From Amyloporia xantha (Eukaryota > Basidiomycota > Agaricomycetes > Polyporales > Adustoporiaceae), in assembly GCA_036971615.1 (NCBI GenBank), contig JAYKKR010000023.1, positions 608,895 through 672,894 of the forward strand: DNA of 64,000 nucleotides, in the 5' to 3' direction. This document shows, in pieces, positions 20,411-32,150 of this stretch (position 1 is the first letter of the stretch; the number at the start of each line of letters is the position of its first letter). The notes below the pieces were generated by a model, which saw only the letters and a program-made list of their open reading frames with translations, was not told the DNA's origin and made no database searches. The translations under genes and the position numbers were made by a program.

Positions 20411-21741
20411 TCACGCACCTTCTGCAAGACCCTGGAGTTTGGCACGCAGCTTCTCCTTCCTTTTTTGCCTACGCCTTCTATTCGCTTCGTTACGGGGACC
20501 TGGAGTAGGGCCAAGGGGACTGACTGGATGCGGATAAGCAGTGAAGTGACTGTCGGCTAGAAACGCGCCTCCTGCCATGAAGGGAACTGTGGTCGTAGGG
20601 AAATGGCTTCCTGATGGTGGGAAAGGGTATGATGGATGTAACACTAAATTGTAATTGTTGATTATGAAGGGGCCGTTGGCAGCGGTCACCACACCAGTGT
20701 CGAGAACTGCCTGCGGGTAGAAGGGAACATTTCCTTGAGACGATGACATTGCTGCATGTAGGGGAGTGTGTGCGCTGGGAGCCTCCAAGAGACCATTACT
20801 GACGCGGCCTGGAGAAGACGAAGGCAGAGAGGAATAAGGGCGTCTGCTTGCTTCGTGTATTCCATTCGAGATAGAGGGTGGAGATAGCAGAAACCGCCCA
20901 CGAGAATGTGCAAAGCCGACAGGGGGAGCCATTTGCGCAACATCAGCAGGGAAAACTGAAGACTGGAGATTATCAGACACCGGAGGATTTTCGGGTTTGT
21001 AAGCGAGATGAGGGATAGGCTGACCATCAGGCGGTGCCGCTACTCAAAAGGTTTGAGTTGCTCCGGAGATGAACTGTCATAACACAATTTTGGCTCACGG
21101 AGAATCATACACGCATCATCATCGAAGTCTCCGCGGTGGCTTGAGTCAGGTCCAGCATCGTCCCTATCGATAGTTAGAGGACGCGGTTCACTATCAGAAT
21201 TGTTTCTCATTTGCGCATTTGGCTCCATGACTTGTGCGCCTGAATCAATAACACTGCTCGGCTCTGACGGAGAGGCGACACTTGTAGCACCATTGCCTTC
21301 GTTATGGTCCAACGATACTGAGTGAGGAACTGTTTGGCGTGAGTGCCCAGTGCGAGGATCTAAAGAATATGTTAATTAAGATTTTGGATCAGATTGTATC
21401 ATTCATTCACCATTCTCCCATGGCATCAGGTCTTGTTTTCTGACGGTCCAGCGAATGCCGTCGATTGTGCAGAAGGTGCGATTCTCGGAGGTATCTACCT
21501 CTGCGCCGGCCCTGATTTGCCACGGCTGTATCCAACCATTTGGTAGTCGTTCCTCTGGGGCAGACGGCTCAGGAAATCGGAGCTCTGGAGGGATATGAGT
21601 CCTATTACTCGTCCTCGACGATCTTTTTCGCGTCTGAGAACGTGTTATCGGTCCTGGATGTGACGGTTGCTCGAGAGTAAGCACATCTTGACATATACCC
21701 TCATCGAGTGCTTTACGTTTCCGAGAGCCGCGACCAGACAT
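20411..21741 (-). CDS. Unknown multi-exon gene, Pro/Ser-rich protein (has a broken paralog at 52.6 kb)
   Basis: I do not recognise the family. Three coding blocks on the minus strand: 21741-21403 (starts with ATG, basic N-terminus MSGRGSRKRKALDEG, then NGWIQPWQIRAGAEVDTSE), 21360-21040 (acidic and Ser-rich) and about 21010-20411 (Pro-rich, with FIINNYNLVLHPSYPFPP and a basic C-terminus NRRRRQKRKEKLRAK). The first two join over a short GT-AG intron. The last two lie in different frames that meet near 21045, so a single-base break or unusual splice is needed there. Basic ends suggest nuclear location, an inference only. A decayed copy at 52560-53690 shares the same blocks, confirming that these frames are coding. 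Confidence 0.6.
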
Positions 21742-22900
21742 ATGTAGAATGTAACAGGATCAAAACAGGTGTTTGCGACTCGAGGGACAACAAGTTCAGT
21801 GTTAATGGGATTGCACGATCTGGGATCTCTGCGACTTCGTTAGTGGGATGGAGGACTCGTTAGAGGTATTGACACTTCGTTAGTGGGGTGTCCGACTCCC
21901 GCCCACTGAATGCAATCCCCCCACCAGAAGTTACGACGGTGATCACGTGCATTCCGTTGCATTGGAAGCGCTGCGCCGTTGCCCTCCCATAAAATATATA
22001 TTTTTACAAAGGCAAATAATGTATGCACATTGTAGTCTAGTGGTTTGTAACGTTTTCTATATATCGTTGCCGTCATGAGTTCAATCCCTGAAGTTGCTTT
22101 ATTTTATTTTCGTTTTAAACATGTTTTTGGTCCCTCCCGAGTTTATAAGAATTGGACAATCTATTTTCATCTATGTCTTGACCTTGGACACCTCACAGTG
22201 CTCGCAATAGCTGTGGAACTATGCAGAAAAATTAAGGGCAAGTAAATTAAACAATACTTATAGTTTTAGCCATTTTTGTATTCTCATCAACTTGTCTAGA
22301 TAAAGTACACTATTCTATTGCTGATTCTTACCCACATTCACTGTATTCTTAGTCTTATGAACTATGGCGGAAAATATGAAGTAATTCTTAGGCGCGCTGA
22401 GGAAGCAACACTGACTACCTATTTGAGTTCGCGTTCAAATAATACATCTCCCAAAGTTTGATCAAAGCCCCTTCTGACGGCGGCGCTCTTGGGCACGAGC
22501 GGGTAAGAGAAATTTGTCTGATCGTCCGGCCCATACGAGCGCAATCTTTCATGTCGAGGCGATGAGCGTGTCGCCGAACGATCCCTGCATCGCACTCGAG
22601 TTATTCAACCTGTTTACCGCTTGTCATCACTCGTGTTCAAATTCTTTCCGGTTGGCGAACCAGTGTATCAACGGTCCGACATGGGGAAAGCAGAGCGCGT
22701 TACAGTTTGGACTGGCAGCTTCCTCATCGAGTGCTAATCGTCAAGCGCAGGAGTCACAGAATTTTATAACTCCAACATAACCCAGAACAATAGAAAGTTT
22801 CATATGATTAGTACACGCCCACTATTCGCTGTAAGTTAGACCATTGCTGTAAAGTAAGCAGGATAAAGTACATAGCATGCACGAATAAACCTCCCACCTC
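21742..22900. other. Intergenic; no protein gene recognised
   Basis: Contains a short diverged direct repeat (acttcgttagtgggatgg and acttcgttagtggggtgt, 21834-21892) and the tRNA-like pol III boxes listed separately. Downstream of about 22100 it is AT-rich and featureless up to the SMC6 stop codon. Confidence 0.4.
22033..22088 (+). other. Pol III A-box/B-box pair, possible tRNA-derived SINE or decayed tRNA
   Basis: TAGTCTAGTGG (22033-22043) matches the A-box consensus TRGYNNARNNG at every fixed position. agttcaatccc (22078-22088) matches the B-box GGTTCRANNCC except the first base. Spacing is about 35 bp, as in tRNA genes, and T-runs follow within 25 bp. A proper acceptor and T-stem cannot be folded, so it is not an intact tRNA. 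Confidence 0.35.
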
Positions 22901-25900
22901 CTAACTGGATGCGAGAGTGCCTTTTCCGCGCTCAGAATCCATCATGCGATGGACGCGGACAGTGTTACCGATATTGATATTTATCATATCTTGCGGCGTG
23001 ATGAGAACGTACTGCTTGCGGTCCGACGCGTTCGCAGTATCAATCTGGTCACATACATTGGTCAATCAAACTCGTCTAAATTATTGCCAATATACGCACC
23101 ATCATCTTCACACTGATACGACGGTTGACCGCATCCATGAAGACGTCGAACTCGTCTGTTAAGGGTGTGAGATACCGCATTCACCCGTTCAGGGTCCCGA
23201 TAACACACGTACCAAGGCATCTGATCGGACAACCGATAGACTCCCAGAGAGATAACAATAGACAAATTGTCGAGAAGGACTTCTCACCGCCGCTCAAAGA
23301 ACGGGGATCCTTTTCTCTGCTGTTCTGCGATAGGGTCTGGTCGTCTGTTTGAACCTGGGAGCGATCGTCGTGAGCTCACTCGCTAGATTACATGGATGGA
23401 AGTGATTTCACTTAGAGCTGCAACGTCCCTTGCACATGATTGAACAAGAATTTGCCGTAATAACCACGGTTGGAAAGGTGATACGAAAAGTACACTTTGC
23501 ATCGAAGAGCAATGTGACGACGGCAATCGTGCCACTTTGTCAGCCGAACCTTCACAGACCTTTTGAGGGCCTGTAAGGTGTATGGGTAAGGTAAGGGCCA
23601 GAGAAGAGCGTGTTTGCGTGTGATATACCTTGTCCAATGCCAACATGTTTTTCAGATCCTTCCTCGCAGAATCAAGCGCAGTTTTCTTCTTATTGACTTC
23701 GACGGTCATCTCTTCGACAGATGCACCATGCCTAGGGAAATCGTCAGCAGTACGCAATTGCTCTAAGTCGCTTGGACCAACCTCCTCTCCCTCTCCGGAG
23801 AGCAGTTTGCACAGCTTCGAGATTCCGTCGCACTTCATCAGCATCGCGAGGGTTGGGATAGCGCTCGCAGTATTCCTCAGCTTTCGCCATCCAAGACTTA
23901 TAGCACGATCAGTTTATCCGCCTAGTACAACGCAGAATTTACATCTCGTACCTGGAACTCTTATTGCAAGGTCTTTGAAGCCTCTTCAGCATCTGCGACC
24001 ACCTTCTCCTCGTCGGTTAAGTTCTTTGTATAATACTGCTTGTTCTGCTGTGCGACCATACGCTCTTGAACTGCTTCCTCAATTTGTTTCTGTAGAGTCC
24101 CTGAATAAGGAACATCGCCTCGATGCCTACGCATAAGATACTCACGGTGATCCTGTCTTTTTCACCCACGAACTCCGAGATCTGCTTCTGGATCTGCTCT
24201 AGCTTCTCAAGCAAAGGTCTTTGCGCCGCATCTAACTCTGCCCTTTTCTGCTCCACTACCGTAATCTGCGCGATGGTCGCTTCCTTGTCCGCCTCCATGT
24301 CCTGGGAAAACGCAGTCAATCTTAAGGGTAGGAAGCAAAAAGCTCAGAAGGGACCAGAACGTACTGCTTTAGCCTCTTCGAGCGCCTGAATGGCAACGGG
24401 GGTTTCGTAGTTGGCCTCTAACACCAAGTTGTCCAGCAGTTCTAAGTTCTCTTGACTTACGCTGAGCTTGGGCTTCTTAATTCTGAGATTTTCCTTGTCA
24501 GATAATGTGAGAATATGAAAAAAGTGGTACTACACAAGGTCAGGAACTGAACGTCGTTCTGCAGCCGGCTACGTTCAGCACGAAGTGGTTTGACCTTCTC
24601 ACCGACAGCGTTGTATTCACTCTCGGCCTTGTTTGATTTCCTCCTCCCAGTGCCTGAGGAGATCACATGAGTGACCACAATCTTCATAGAACGCATCTCA
24701 CATACCTCTTGGCTCCCGCGATATCGCTACCAGTAAACAGCTGTTGACGCGGATCACCTGCGTTCAAGGGAATCATCGGGTTTGAGGAGCCTCCACCTTC
24801 GCTGCATACGACAGATAATCAGCTCAAACGCCCGCGAAAGACACGATTGTTTTCTACGCACGCGAAACGCCGGACGGTATACAAGTCCCCAGACCACGCC
24901 AGACCACCTCTTCCCACGTTCTGGAGGAGCTCGTCGGCATCTCGACGCGTGGGCGCCACCACTGTGCCTTCGATATGCATCTGGTTGATCAAGACACGCA
25001 AAACATATGGATCAGGGACCTGAAAACGTCGCCGTCAGAATTGTCATCTGCCACTGGGAGAGAGTATGAACCCATTTCACATACCTCCAAAGTCCGCAAT
25101 ACAGTGGGTACATGACGCGCAGGCTCGCCCTTACTGTAGTCGAAGAGATCGACTTCGGAGATGATAATGGTGCAGTTTCTGTGCATATCCGTTCACATCC
25201 CGGTTCTGTGAAAGACGTCTATAGACTCACTGGTTTCCGAAGTGCTTCAAAAACACGTCCAGGGCCACTCGATCCCGCGCATCGCTAACCGCAAACGCGC
25301 CCATAAGACCTCCGAGCTGCACACGCATCAGTGGCCCCCATATCTTTGCATCCTTCACGTTGACGTAAAGCCCGAACGGACCCACGGCTCTGTTACCGTG
25401 CCACCTTGCCTTCTCGATTTCCGCGAGGACTCTGTCCATCTGGTTCCCAAACGGCGCCAACTTGTTTCTCTCACGATCTATGCAGCGTTGAAGTTGGTTT
25501 TGATTCTCGACGATGCGGTCCTTCAAGGCATTCAACTGCGTGGCCGAGCTCTTGGCCTTGGCGCTCGACGTCCTGCAACGTCGCAATCTTCTGCTCCTTC
25601 TCTGTCTTAATCGCCTGGAGCCGCTGCTCGGTCTCTTCATGGTCTGATCTCGCTTGCTCCAGCTTGCGGTTCGTCTCCTCCCGCTTGCCAGGGTGAGCCC
25701 CTCGACCCGCGCCCGCTCATCTGCGATTTCTTTCTCGTACTTCGCAATCTGTCTCCTCAAGTTCTGCTGGCTGCTGTTCATCTGGGTTTCCTCCGCCTGT
25801 GACAGACCACCCAAGATAGATTAGTACATGATCAACGAGAAGGCTACTGGCATCCGTGCAGACCTTGTTCCTCCCGATTTCGGCCCTGTTCTCACGGAGG

Positions 25901-27560
25901 CGGTCCTTCAGAGCTGTCTTCTCGGCGTCGAGATGCTCGATCTCGCCCACGCCACTGAGGTCTGCCTCGTAAGCCTCCACCTTCTGGGATGCAGAAGCGA
26001 ACGCTTCCTGTCAAAGGTGTCCAGCGCACTGTGATGGCTAAACGCAAGATGCAGCTCACTTCTGCCTTTGCCAGATCTGCCTTGATCCTCGGAAGCCGAC
26101 GCTTCAGCTTCGCTACCTCTTCGAACTGAGCTTTCATTTCCTGCATCGCTGGTCCGTCAGCGATGGCTCTTCACAGACACGTCTGAAACGACGCACCTTT
26201 TCTTTCGTGCCTACATGGGCCCAAGCAAGCTCTTTCTTCAGCTCGTCTGCCTTGAGCCGCTGCTCCCGCGTCTTGGCCGCCTCCTGAAACCGCGATGTTG
26301 CCTCTTCCAATGCCTCTACAAGCTCGGGATCGTCTCCGACTTGTGCCTCAGCACTTTGTGCATTTGGCCGATGTTCTCCAAGCACGTTTGGTATTCCTCA
26401 CTCCGTTGACTAAGCTGGGTCCCGCGGAGGAAAAACTGTGTAGCAGTTGGAATCTTGGATTGAATAATGATTAAGTGATTTCGCTTACCTTGTACTTGCC
26501 CGCAGGCTGAGAGGCGCTCAAGAGTTGCCTGGAAACCGAGTCAAGACGGTCGAGCGAATCTACATTGCGGTTACTTACCTAGCAGAATCTAGAGCAGAAA
26601 ACCGACTAGTCAGGCTGCTAGCTATTAGTGTAATCGAAAAACGCACCCTGAGTCAAAATGTTCATTGGGTTATCCACCTGGATGTTCATGTGATCGCAGA
26701 TCGCAGAGAGCTCTTCCCTCTTCGTCGAAATAACTGCGCCATTTTTGCTCTTGATCTTGTATGATGATGAGCCTTCCTTTGTGAACCGGCGCGTGATGAC
26801 AATGCTTTTCCCGTAGTCTTTTGGCCGATACGCCTCTTCGCCCTGGTTCTTCAAGACGACAGTCACTTCGGAGACACTAGGCATCGGATGAGTACATGCA
26901 CATTGTGAGAATATATAGACACATACTTCTGCCCTTCACGAGTGAACGACTTGAGGCCGCTGCCGCGACCCGTCGAGTTGGCCTTGCCACCCAGTGCGAC
27001 AGTGAGCGCAGACAGGACCGCACTCTTGCCGCCTGGGAATGAGGCCACAGTCAATCAGCAGCCGATACGGGGTATGTATACGTTACTTACTTCCGTTGTG
27101 GCCTAAATAAAATCATAAGCCTTTCTCAGCAGCAAAATGGTACACCTGCACCCACCAATAATAAAGTTAATTTGTGGGCCAAACGTGAAAGTCAGGTACT
27201 TGTGGCGCATGAACTGAGGCATCTCTAGCGACTCAATAATGCCCATTTCCGCGATGCCCTGTGAAATCCTGGGCATAAGCGATAAACAGCTTACATCGAG
27301 TCAGTCTGCACTCACCCCCTGGGTCTTGCCTTTGGACATGAGCCTCTTGCGGGTCTCCTCCTCGTGCTCATCCTCGAATTTCTTCTCCTCATCTTCGTCC
27401 GGAGCGGTCTGCTGGAGGGCGTCATCGTCATCCTCTTCGATTTGGTTTTCGTTTCGTCTTCATCGCGTCGGCGCGACTTGGCCTTGCTCTTCGCGCGCTG
27501 ACTCTCTTGGGATGGCTTTACTTCTGGTTCGAAAAACTTGCTTATCGACACTAGATTTAA
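22901..27560 (-). CDS. SMC6: SMC6, structural maintenance of chromosomes protein 6 (SMC5/6 complex ATPase)
   Basis: SMC6 pairs with SMC5 in the nuclear complex that handles recombination intermediates and replication stress. Read on the minus strand: acidic N-terminus (about 27440-27316), [12 protein letters not shown] and [10 protein letters not shown] (27258-27156), Walker A GHNGSGKSA split by introns (27102-27040), [11 protein letters not shown] (near 26665), coiled coil (26400-25800), hinge (25430-25230, [11 protein letters not shown]), post-hinge [17 protein letters not shown] (near 24990), second coiled coil, [11 protein letters not shown] (near 23730), signature LSGGEKS (near 23300), Walker [14 protein letters not shown] (near 23150) and C-terminus to the stop at 22901-22903. 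About 15 short introns. Single-base frame breaks occur in the N-terminus and coiled coil. No start ATG joins the basic N-terminal frame, and the 5' end lies close to a dispersed repeat. Confidence 0.9.
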
Positions 27561-27639
27561 AGACCCTGGCGGACCCTCAGAGAGCCTCAACCCCTACTAG
27601 TCCGAGAATCTATGACAAGGACCCAAAATGTGCAACACA

Positions 27640-28570
27640 GGTCTGCAAAGAGGTCGAGAAGGAAAGCTGTTAGGCTTAAACGTCCGCTGGCGGAGGTGTA
27701 CGACACTTCTCAGGGGCTGGCGCTCAGCCTACTACTAGACCAATAGTGGGGCAAGGTATGAACATGACTAGATCGCGATGACTTACTTTGACCCTATGTC
27801 CACCCTCTACAACACGGTTATGGGTCTGCAAGTAGCATGGCGTAGCTTCATCCATTCCTTTCAGAGCACCATCATATCCGACACCAACCAGTCCAATAGT
27901 TGTCAGCGAAAGCGAAAGGGCAAGCAGCGAACATAGAGTCACCTTCGTAAACAGCAAGATTTTTAACCTCATTAGACGATGCTAGAGGAATCGAGTGAAG
28001 AAGATACAGCTTCCAGAAAGTCACATACGTACCTTGTTCGAGGCGGGTAGCGTATACATGAAACGTTATTTGTACAGAGCTACAGCGAGATGATAAGATG
28101 ACAAAAGCGCAAATCGCGCAAAACCACCGGCTACAATGATCTAGGATCATCGCCGCGCAGCACAGAAAAGAAGAAAAGATCGCTGAACACTTTCGAAGGC
28201 TCTGTACGTTAAGCACCAAACGTAGGCTACAGCGACTTGATAACAGTCGCCGCCGCCGCATGCATAAAAGAGTACTGTTCATGGTTGCGAGGCTACAGCG
28301 ACTTGATAAAATTCGCCGCCGCCGCACGCGTGAACAGACGAGCAAGGAAAGACTGACTCGATTGTCCAAGGAAAGACTGACTCGATTGTCCAAGGAAAGA
28401 CTGATCGATTGTCCAAGGTCAGTATTAATAACAAGGTCCTCCAATGACCACAGCATCGTACACCTTGGAACTTGACCGTTGTTCGCTGATGACAGTACTT
28501 ATCGCTGCGGACCACACGTGACGTCGACGTTTCAACAGTCACAACGTTATGCCGTATCACCACTAGCGGC
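27640..28570. repeat. Dispersed repeat, copy 1 (copy 2 at 55150-55995, same orientation)
   Basis: The two copies share long diverged blocks in the same order: aggtctgcaaa..., gacaccaac...tccaat, gtcacatacgtaccttgttcgag, cggctacaatga and tandem units. Copy 1 has three direct units of a 24-bp word ending gactgactcgattgtcc (about 28345-28418) and two units of ggctacagcgacttgataa followed by a CGCCGCCGC run. On the minus strand both copies encode a hydrophobic stretch (LLALSLSLTTIGLVGVGYDG in copy 1) within broken frames, so the unit may be a decayed gene for a membrane protein. Confidence 0.65.
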
Positions 28571-28649
28571 GGCAAGCGCCAGTCCGCTTATGCACTTTTC
28601 ACTCAACTATCAGATCGTCTTCTCATCGACTCATTATTAGTCTTGAACT

Positions 28650-31600
28650 ATGTCGTCTCCTTCAAAATCACGTCGGATCCGTGTACGCGATGTCGATATC
28701 AGCGATGCTCCGCCGTCATTTCCCTTCAGCTTGTACGATATGATGGAGCAGACATCATCTGATGGCGGGCCAGTAGAAGGGCTTCGTACGCCCAATGAAC
28801 CAAGTCCACCTACCAGCATGGATATTGAAGAGCAAGAAGAGAGTCCAAATCCCCTGATAGAATGGGCTATGGATACAAGCGATGATAGAGCCGATCATGA
28901 TCCTGACAGTATGCGCAAGAACAAGGACGAGGCAGACCTGCACAAAAAGTGAGGTTTTTCTCGATACATTGTTCATTTGGCCTTGTTGAACATAGGCATT
29001 TAGAAGAAACCATATGATCCTCTGGCGGAACTTGTGGGGTTGGAAAATGATATCATATTGATCCTCCTTACACGCCTCATTGATCGTGGTACAGGTGACC
29101 CCTGCCAATGTGGTTCACTTGTTGAAACTGCAAATTTCCGTTGTCGAGATTGCTTTGGAGCTCAAGTGATGTGCAAGCACTGCATAACACAAGGTCATCT
29201 TCACAACCCGTTTCACAGAATTGAGGAGTGGACTGGCAAACACTTTAGCCCAGTAACATTGAACTCACTCGGCCTCGTTATTCACCTCAATCATATTGGC
29301 TCTGAATGTCCACATACCAACCCTACCTGTCGACATTCTTTGACTGTTATTAATTCCACTGGAATTCAGTCTTGCACAGTAGCTCCTTGTCAATGTCCCA
29401 ACAGCACATCATTTGTGTTACAGTTGTTCCAGCATGGACTATTTCCTGCTACAGCAAGACAACCTCGCACAGTTTTCACTGAGCATGTTCTCAGGGATTT
29501 TCATATTGATACCTCAACATCAAGAGTGACTGCTTATGATTTTATGCGCAAATTGCAAAGGCTCACGGATTCCATTTTTCCTGATAATACCCCAGTATGA
29601 TTTCAGTATTCATCAGACTCCAATTAACTGATGGCAGTTTTATATAGGATCGTTACCGGGAATTTCTTCGAGTGGCTCGTGTATGGCGATTTCTGCAGGC
29701 TCGGAAAAGAAGTGGACAGGCATTTGGGATATCAAAGTTTCTACCTGAACATCTGAAAGACCTAGTCTGTGTGCTGTGCCCAGCATGTCCTCATCATGGC
29801 ATCAATACAGAGGAAGCATCTGATAATTCAAAAAAGTGGGCATGCTCTGATGTTCATATTGCTGCCCTGTTAATTGAGAATGCATCAGACATCTAGATAC
29901 CTTATTTCTGTCTGTGGATGGAAATTTTGGTCTCAGCCTTAAAGAAGGCAAATCTAGCAATGATCATGAAGCATTGTCAGATGGGTTGGCATTTTTCCAA
30001 ATGAAGAGAATTTCAGAGATTATCTTCTGAAGGTTAAAACTGATGATGATGTGAGCCATTTTGATATTTAACAGGCTTTCTAAGTATCTGACTAGCATCT
30101 AGACTGCACCATGCTTCTCTTCAAATTTGCCTGCAGAGCTTCATAAAAAGAAGAATGGACCAAATGTCTCTGGTATTATCTCTATTGTATGCTCAAGACA
30201 TGCATTTTTCTGGCCACAAGGGACTGTGGATATGCAAAAGGGAGAAAGGTAAAGCTTGGTTTCCAGTTGTTTGAACATGTCAATTGATAGCAAACTAGAT
30301 ACTCTGGTGCAGACTATGCTTTGGCTGGTGCACTCAAATGCACTGGTGATGTCAGCCAGATCTACCTTGCATATGACAAAGCTTGTGGATATTGCAAAAA
30401 CATACTACAACGATTTCAAAAACAATTTCCACATCTTGCACCACTTTTGGAAAAAATCACTTATCTTGTACCCAAACTCCATCTTTTTGGTCATGGAGAA
30501 AGTTGTCAACTGCTGCATTCATTCAATTACACTATTGGATCAGGAAGAACAGATGGTGAAGCAACTGAGCGTGTCTGGTCTCAAGCTAATGGCAATATTG
30601 CAAGCACTAGAGAGATGGACAGTGGCCACCGCCATGATGTCTTGAATGACCAGCATTCATCGTCAAATTGGGAGAAGACAGTTGGACTAGGTCAGAGATT
30701 TCTTTTCTATTTTATATTATTGTTGAACAGGAAATAGTGGATCTTCTGAATAAAAGATTGCAGCATGCAAAGTCTCAAGCTACTGAGATCTCAGAAGAGT
30801 TTGAGGAGCTTAGTCAAGCAAATGAACAATTTCTGGATGCTTGGAACAAATTAAATGAAGAGCCTGAAGTTGAAGGATCATCCATAAAAAGTGTTTACAA
30901 ATTGTCTACCTCTTCTGGTAAGTGAGTAAGTCACAGGTTGGATCTGCATTAATAATGGAAATTAGCTCCCACTCAAAGTCAGATATTTGCTCATTTGACA
31001 GCTACTAGTACTGCAAAACAAGCTATTCAAGCTGACCAGACTAGCAGTATGTCAGCATACATTTATCAAGCTCTGGAGCTGGAAAACCTAGGGTTAGTGA
31101 TATATGTTGAGACAAAAATAGTCTTGCTAACCTTCTACAAGCTGCAAAATTCTGCATGAATCAGATGCAAATAATATAGTCTCTCTGCGCAAGCAGTACA
31201 CTACATTATATGATTCATGGTCAGATCTGACAGCAGTTCACATGCCATTGGAGAAGATTGATATAGAGCCAGTCATGATTGGCGATCACAATCTTTACTT
31301 CCCAATTCTACCATCAAGGCTCAGTAAAGCTATCATAAATGCACATGGACTTCAAGCATTAGCAGACATTGAAGGAAGACTTAGAAAGGGACAGCTTGGG
31401 GATTCTTTCCAAAATGTGAAGGTGTTTATTCGCCACAAAGCCCTTCTTCATCAATTCAAGAAAAGTTCAAGATACCATGGTAAAAGCAAAAGAGCAATTA
31501 CCCGTGCCCAGAAACAAAGTGCCAAGCTTTCCACTGTAATCAGTAGTTGCCAGGCAATATACAACAAAGCTCATAATGCACTTCAGTCTCTTGGAGTTGA

Positions 31601-32150
31601 TATTACAGTGGCTGGCTATCTTCAAATGAAAAAGAAGATCTTCAATTGGATGGTTTGGAAGATTTCTTCAAGCTTGGAAGAGGAAAGAAAAAAGTCAGTT
31701 GGATTTGGAAGGTGAAATCTGGAAGTTCAGATATTTCAGATATCAATGCATGGTGTACAGAAGGTCAGTGATATCATAAATATGGCTTTTATAATACTAT
31801 AATTATTATTATGTGAGCAGCAGATCGAGTGGAATGGTTTGAGTGCAAGGCAAATTATGCAAGATGGAGTGAAGAGGCAGATATTCTGGAGGAGGAGCTA
31901 AGAAGATGCTGGAGATTCTACAACTTTTTTTCCAAAACATGGCTGCAGTTGCTGATTCCACATGCTGTATCAGACAGTGATCTGGGATACAATGCTTATA
32001 TATCCAAAACCTCAGCAATGTTTTTGCGTTTGCGCAATGCAATCAAATTCCAAGACAGGTAAAATTGCTTTTTGAATACATATGAACATAATACTGATGT
32101 TCCTCTGTCTAGCAGTTGGATGCCATGATTTTTGATGTTATATCTTATTT
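28650..32150 (+). mobile_element. KDZ-superfamily transposase gene with CxC2-type zinc cluster
   Basis: ATG at 28650. A disordered N-terminus is followed by a cysteine cluster (29090-29400; CQCGSLVETANFRCRDCF, CKHCITQGH) matching the CxC2-like domain of KDZ proteins. The KDZ transposase domain runs from about 29650 to 30680: FLSVDGNFGLSL (first catalytic Asp), VDMQKGERYSGADYAL (30225-30330, across an intron), IPKLH-like YLVPKLHLFGHGESC and DGEATERVW (catalytic Glu region, near 30550), then TREMDSGHRHD. C-terminal helices follow to about 32060. Introns are short and GT-AG. Frame changes occur near 29893 and at ttttccaaat near 29995, so this copy is probably broken. It is clearly more AT-rich than the neighbouring genes. 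Terminal inverted repeats were not found by eye. Confidence 0.85.
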
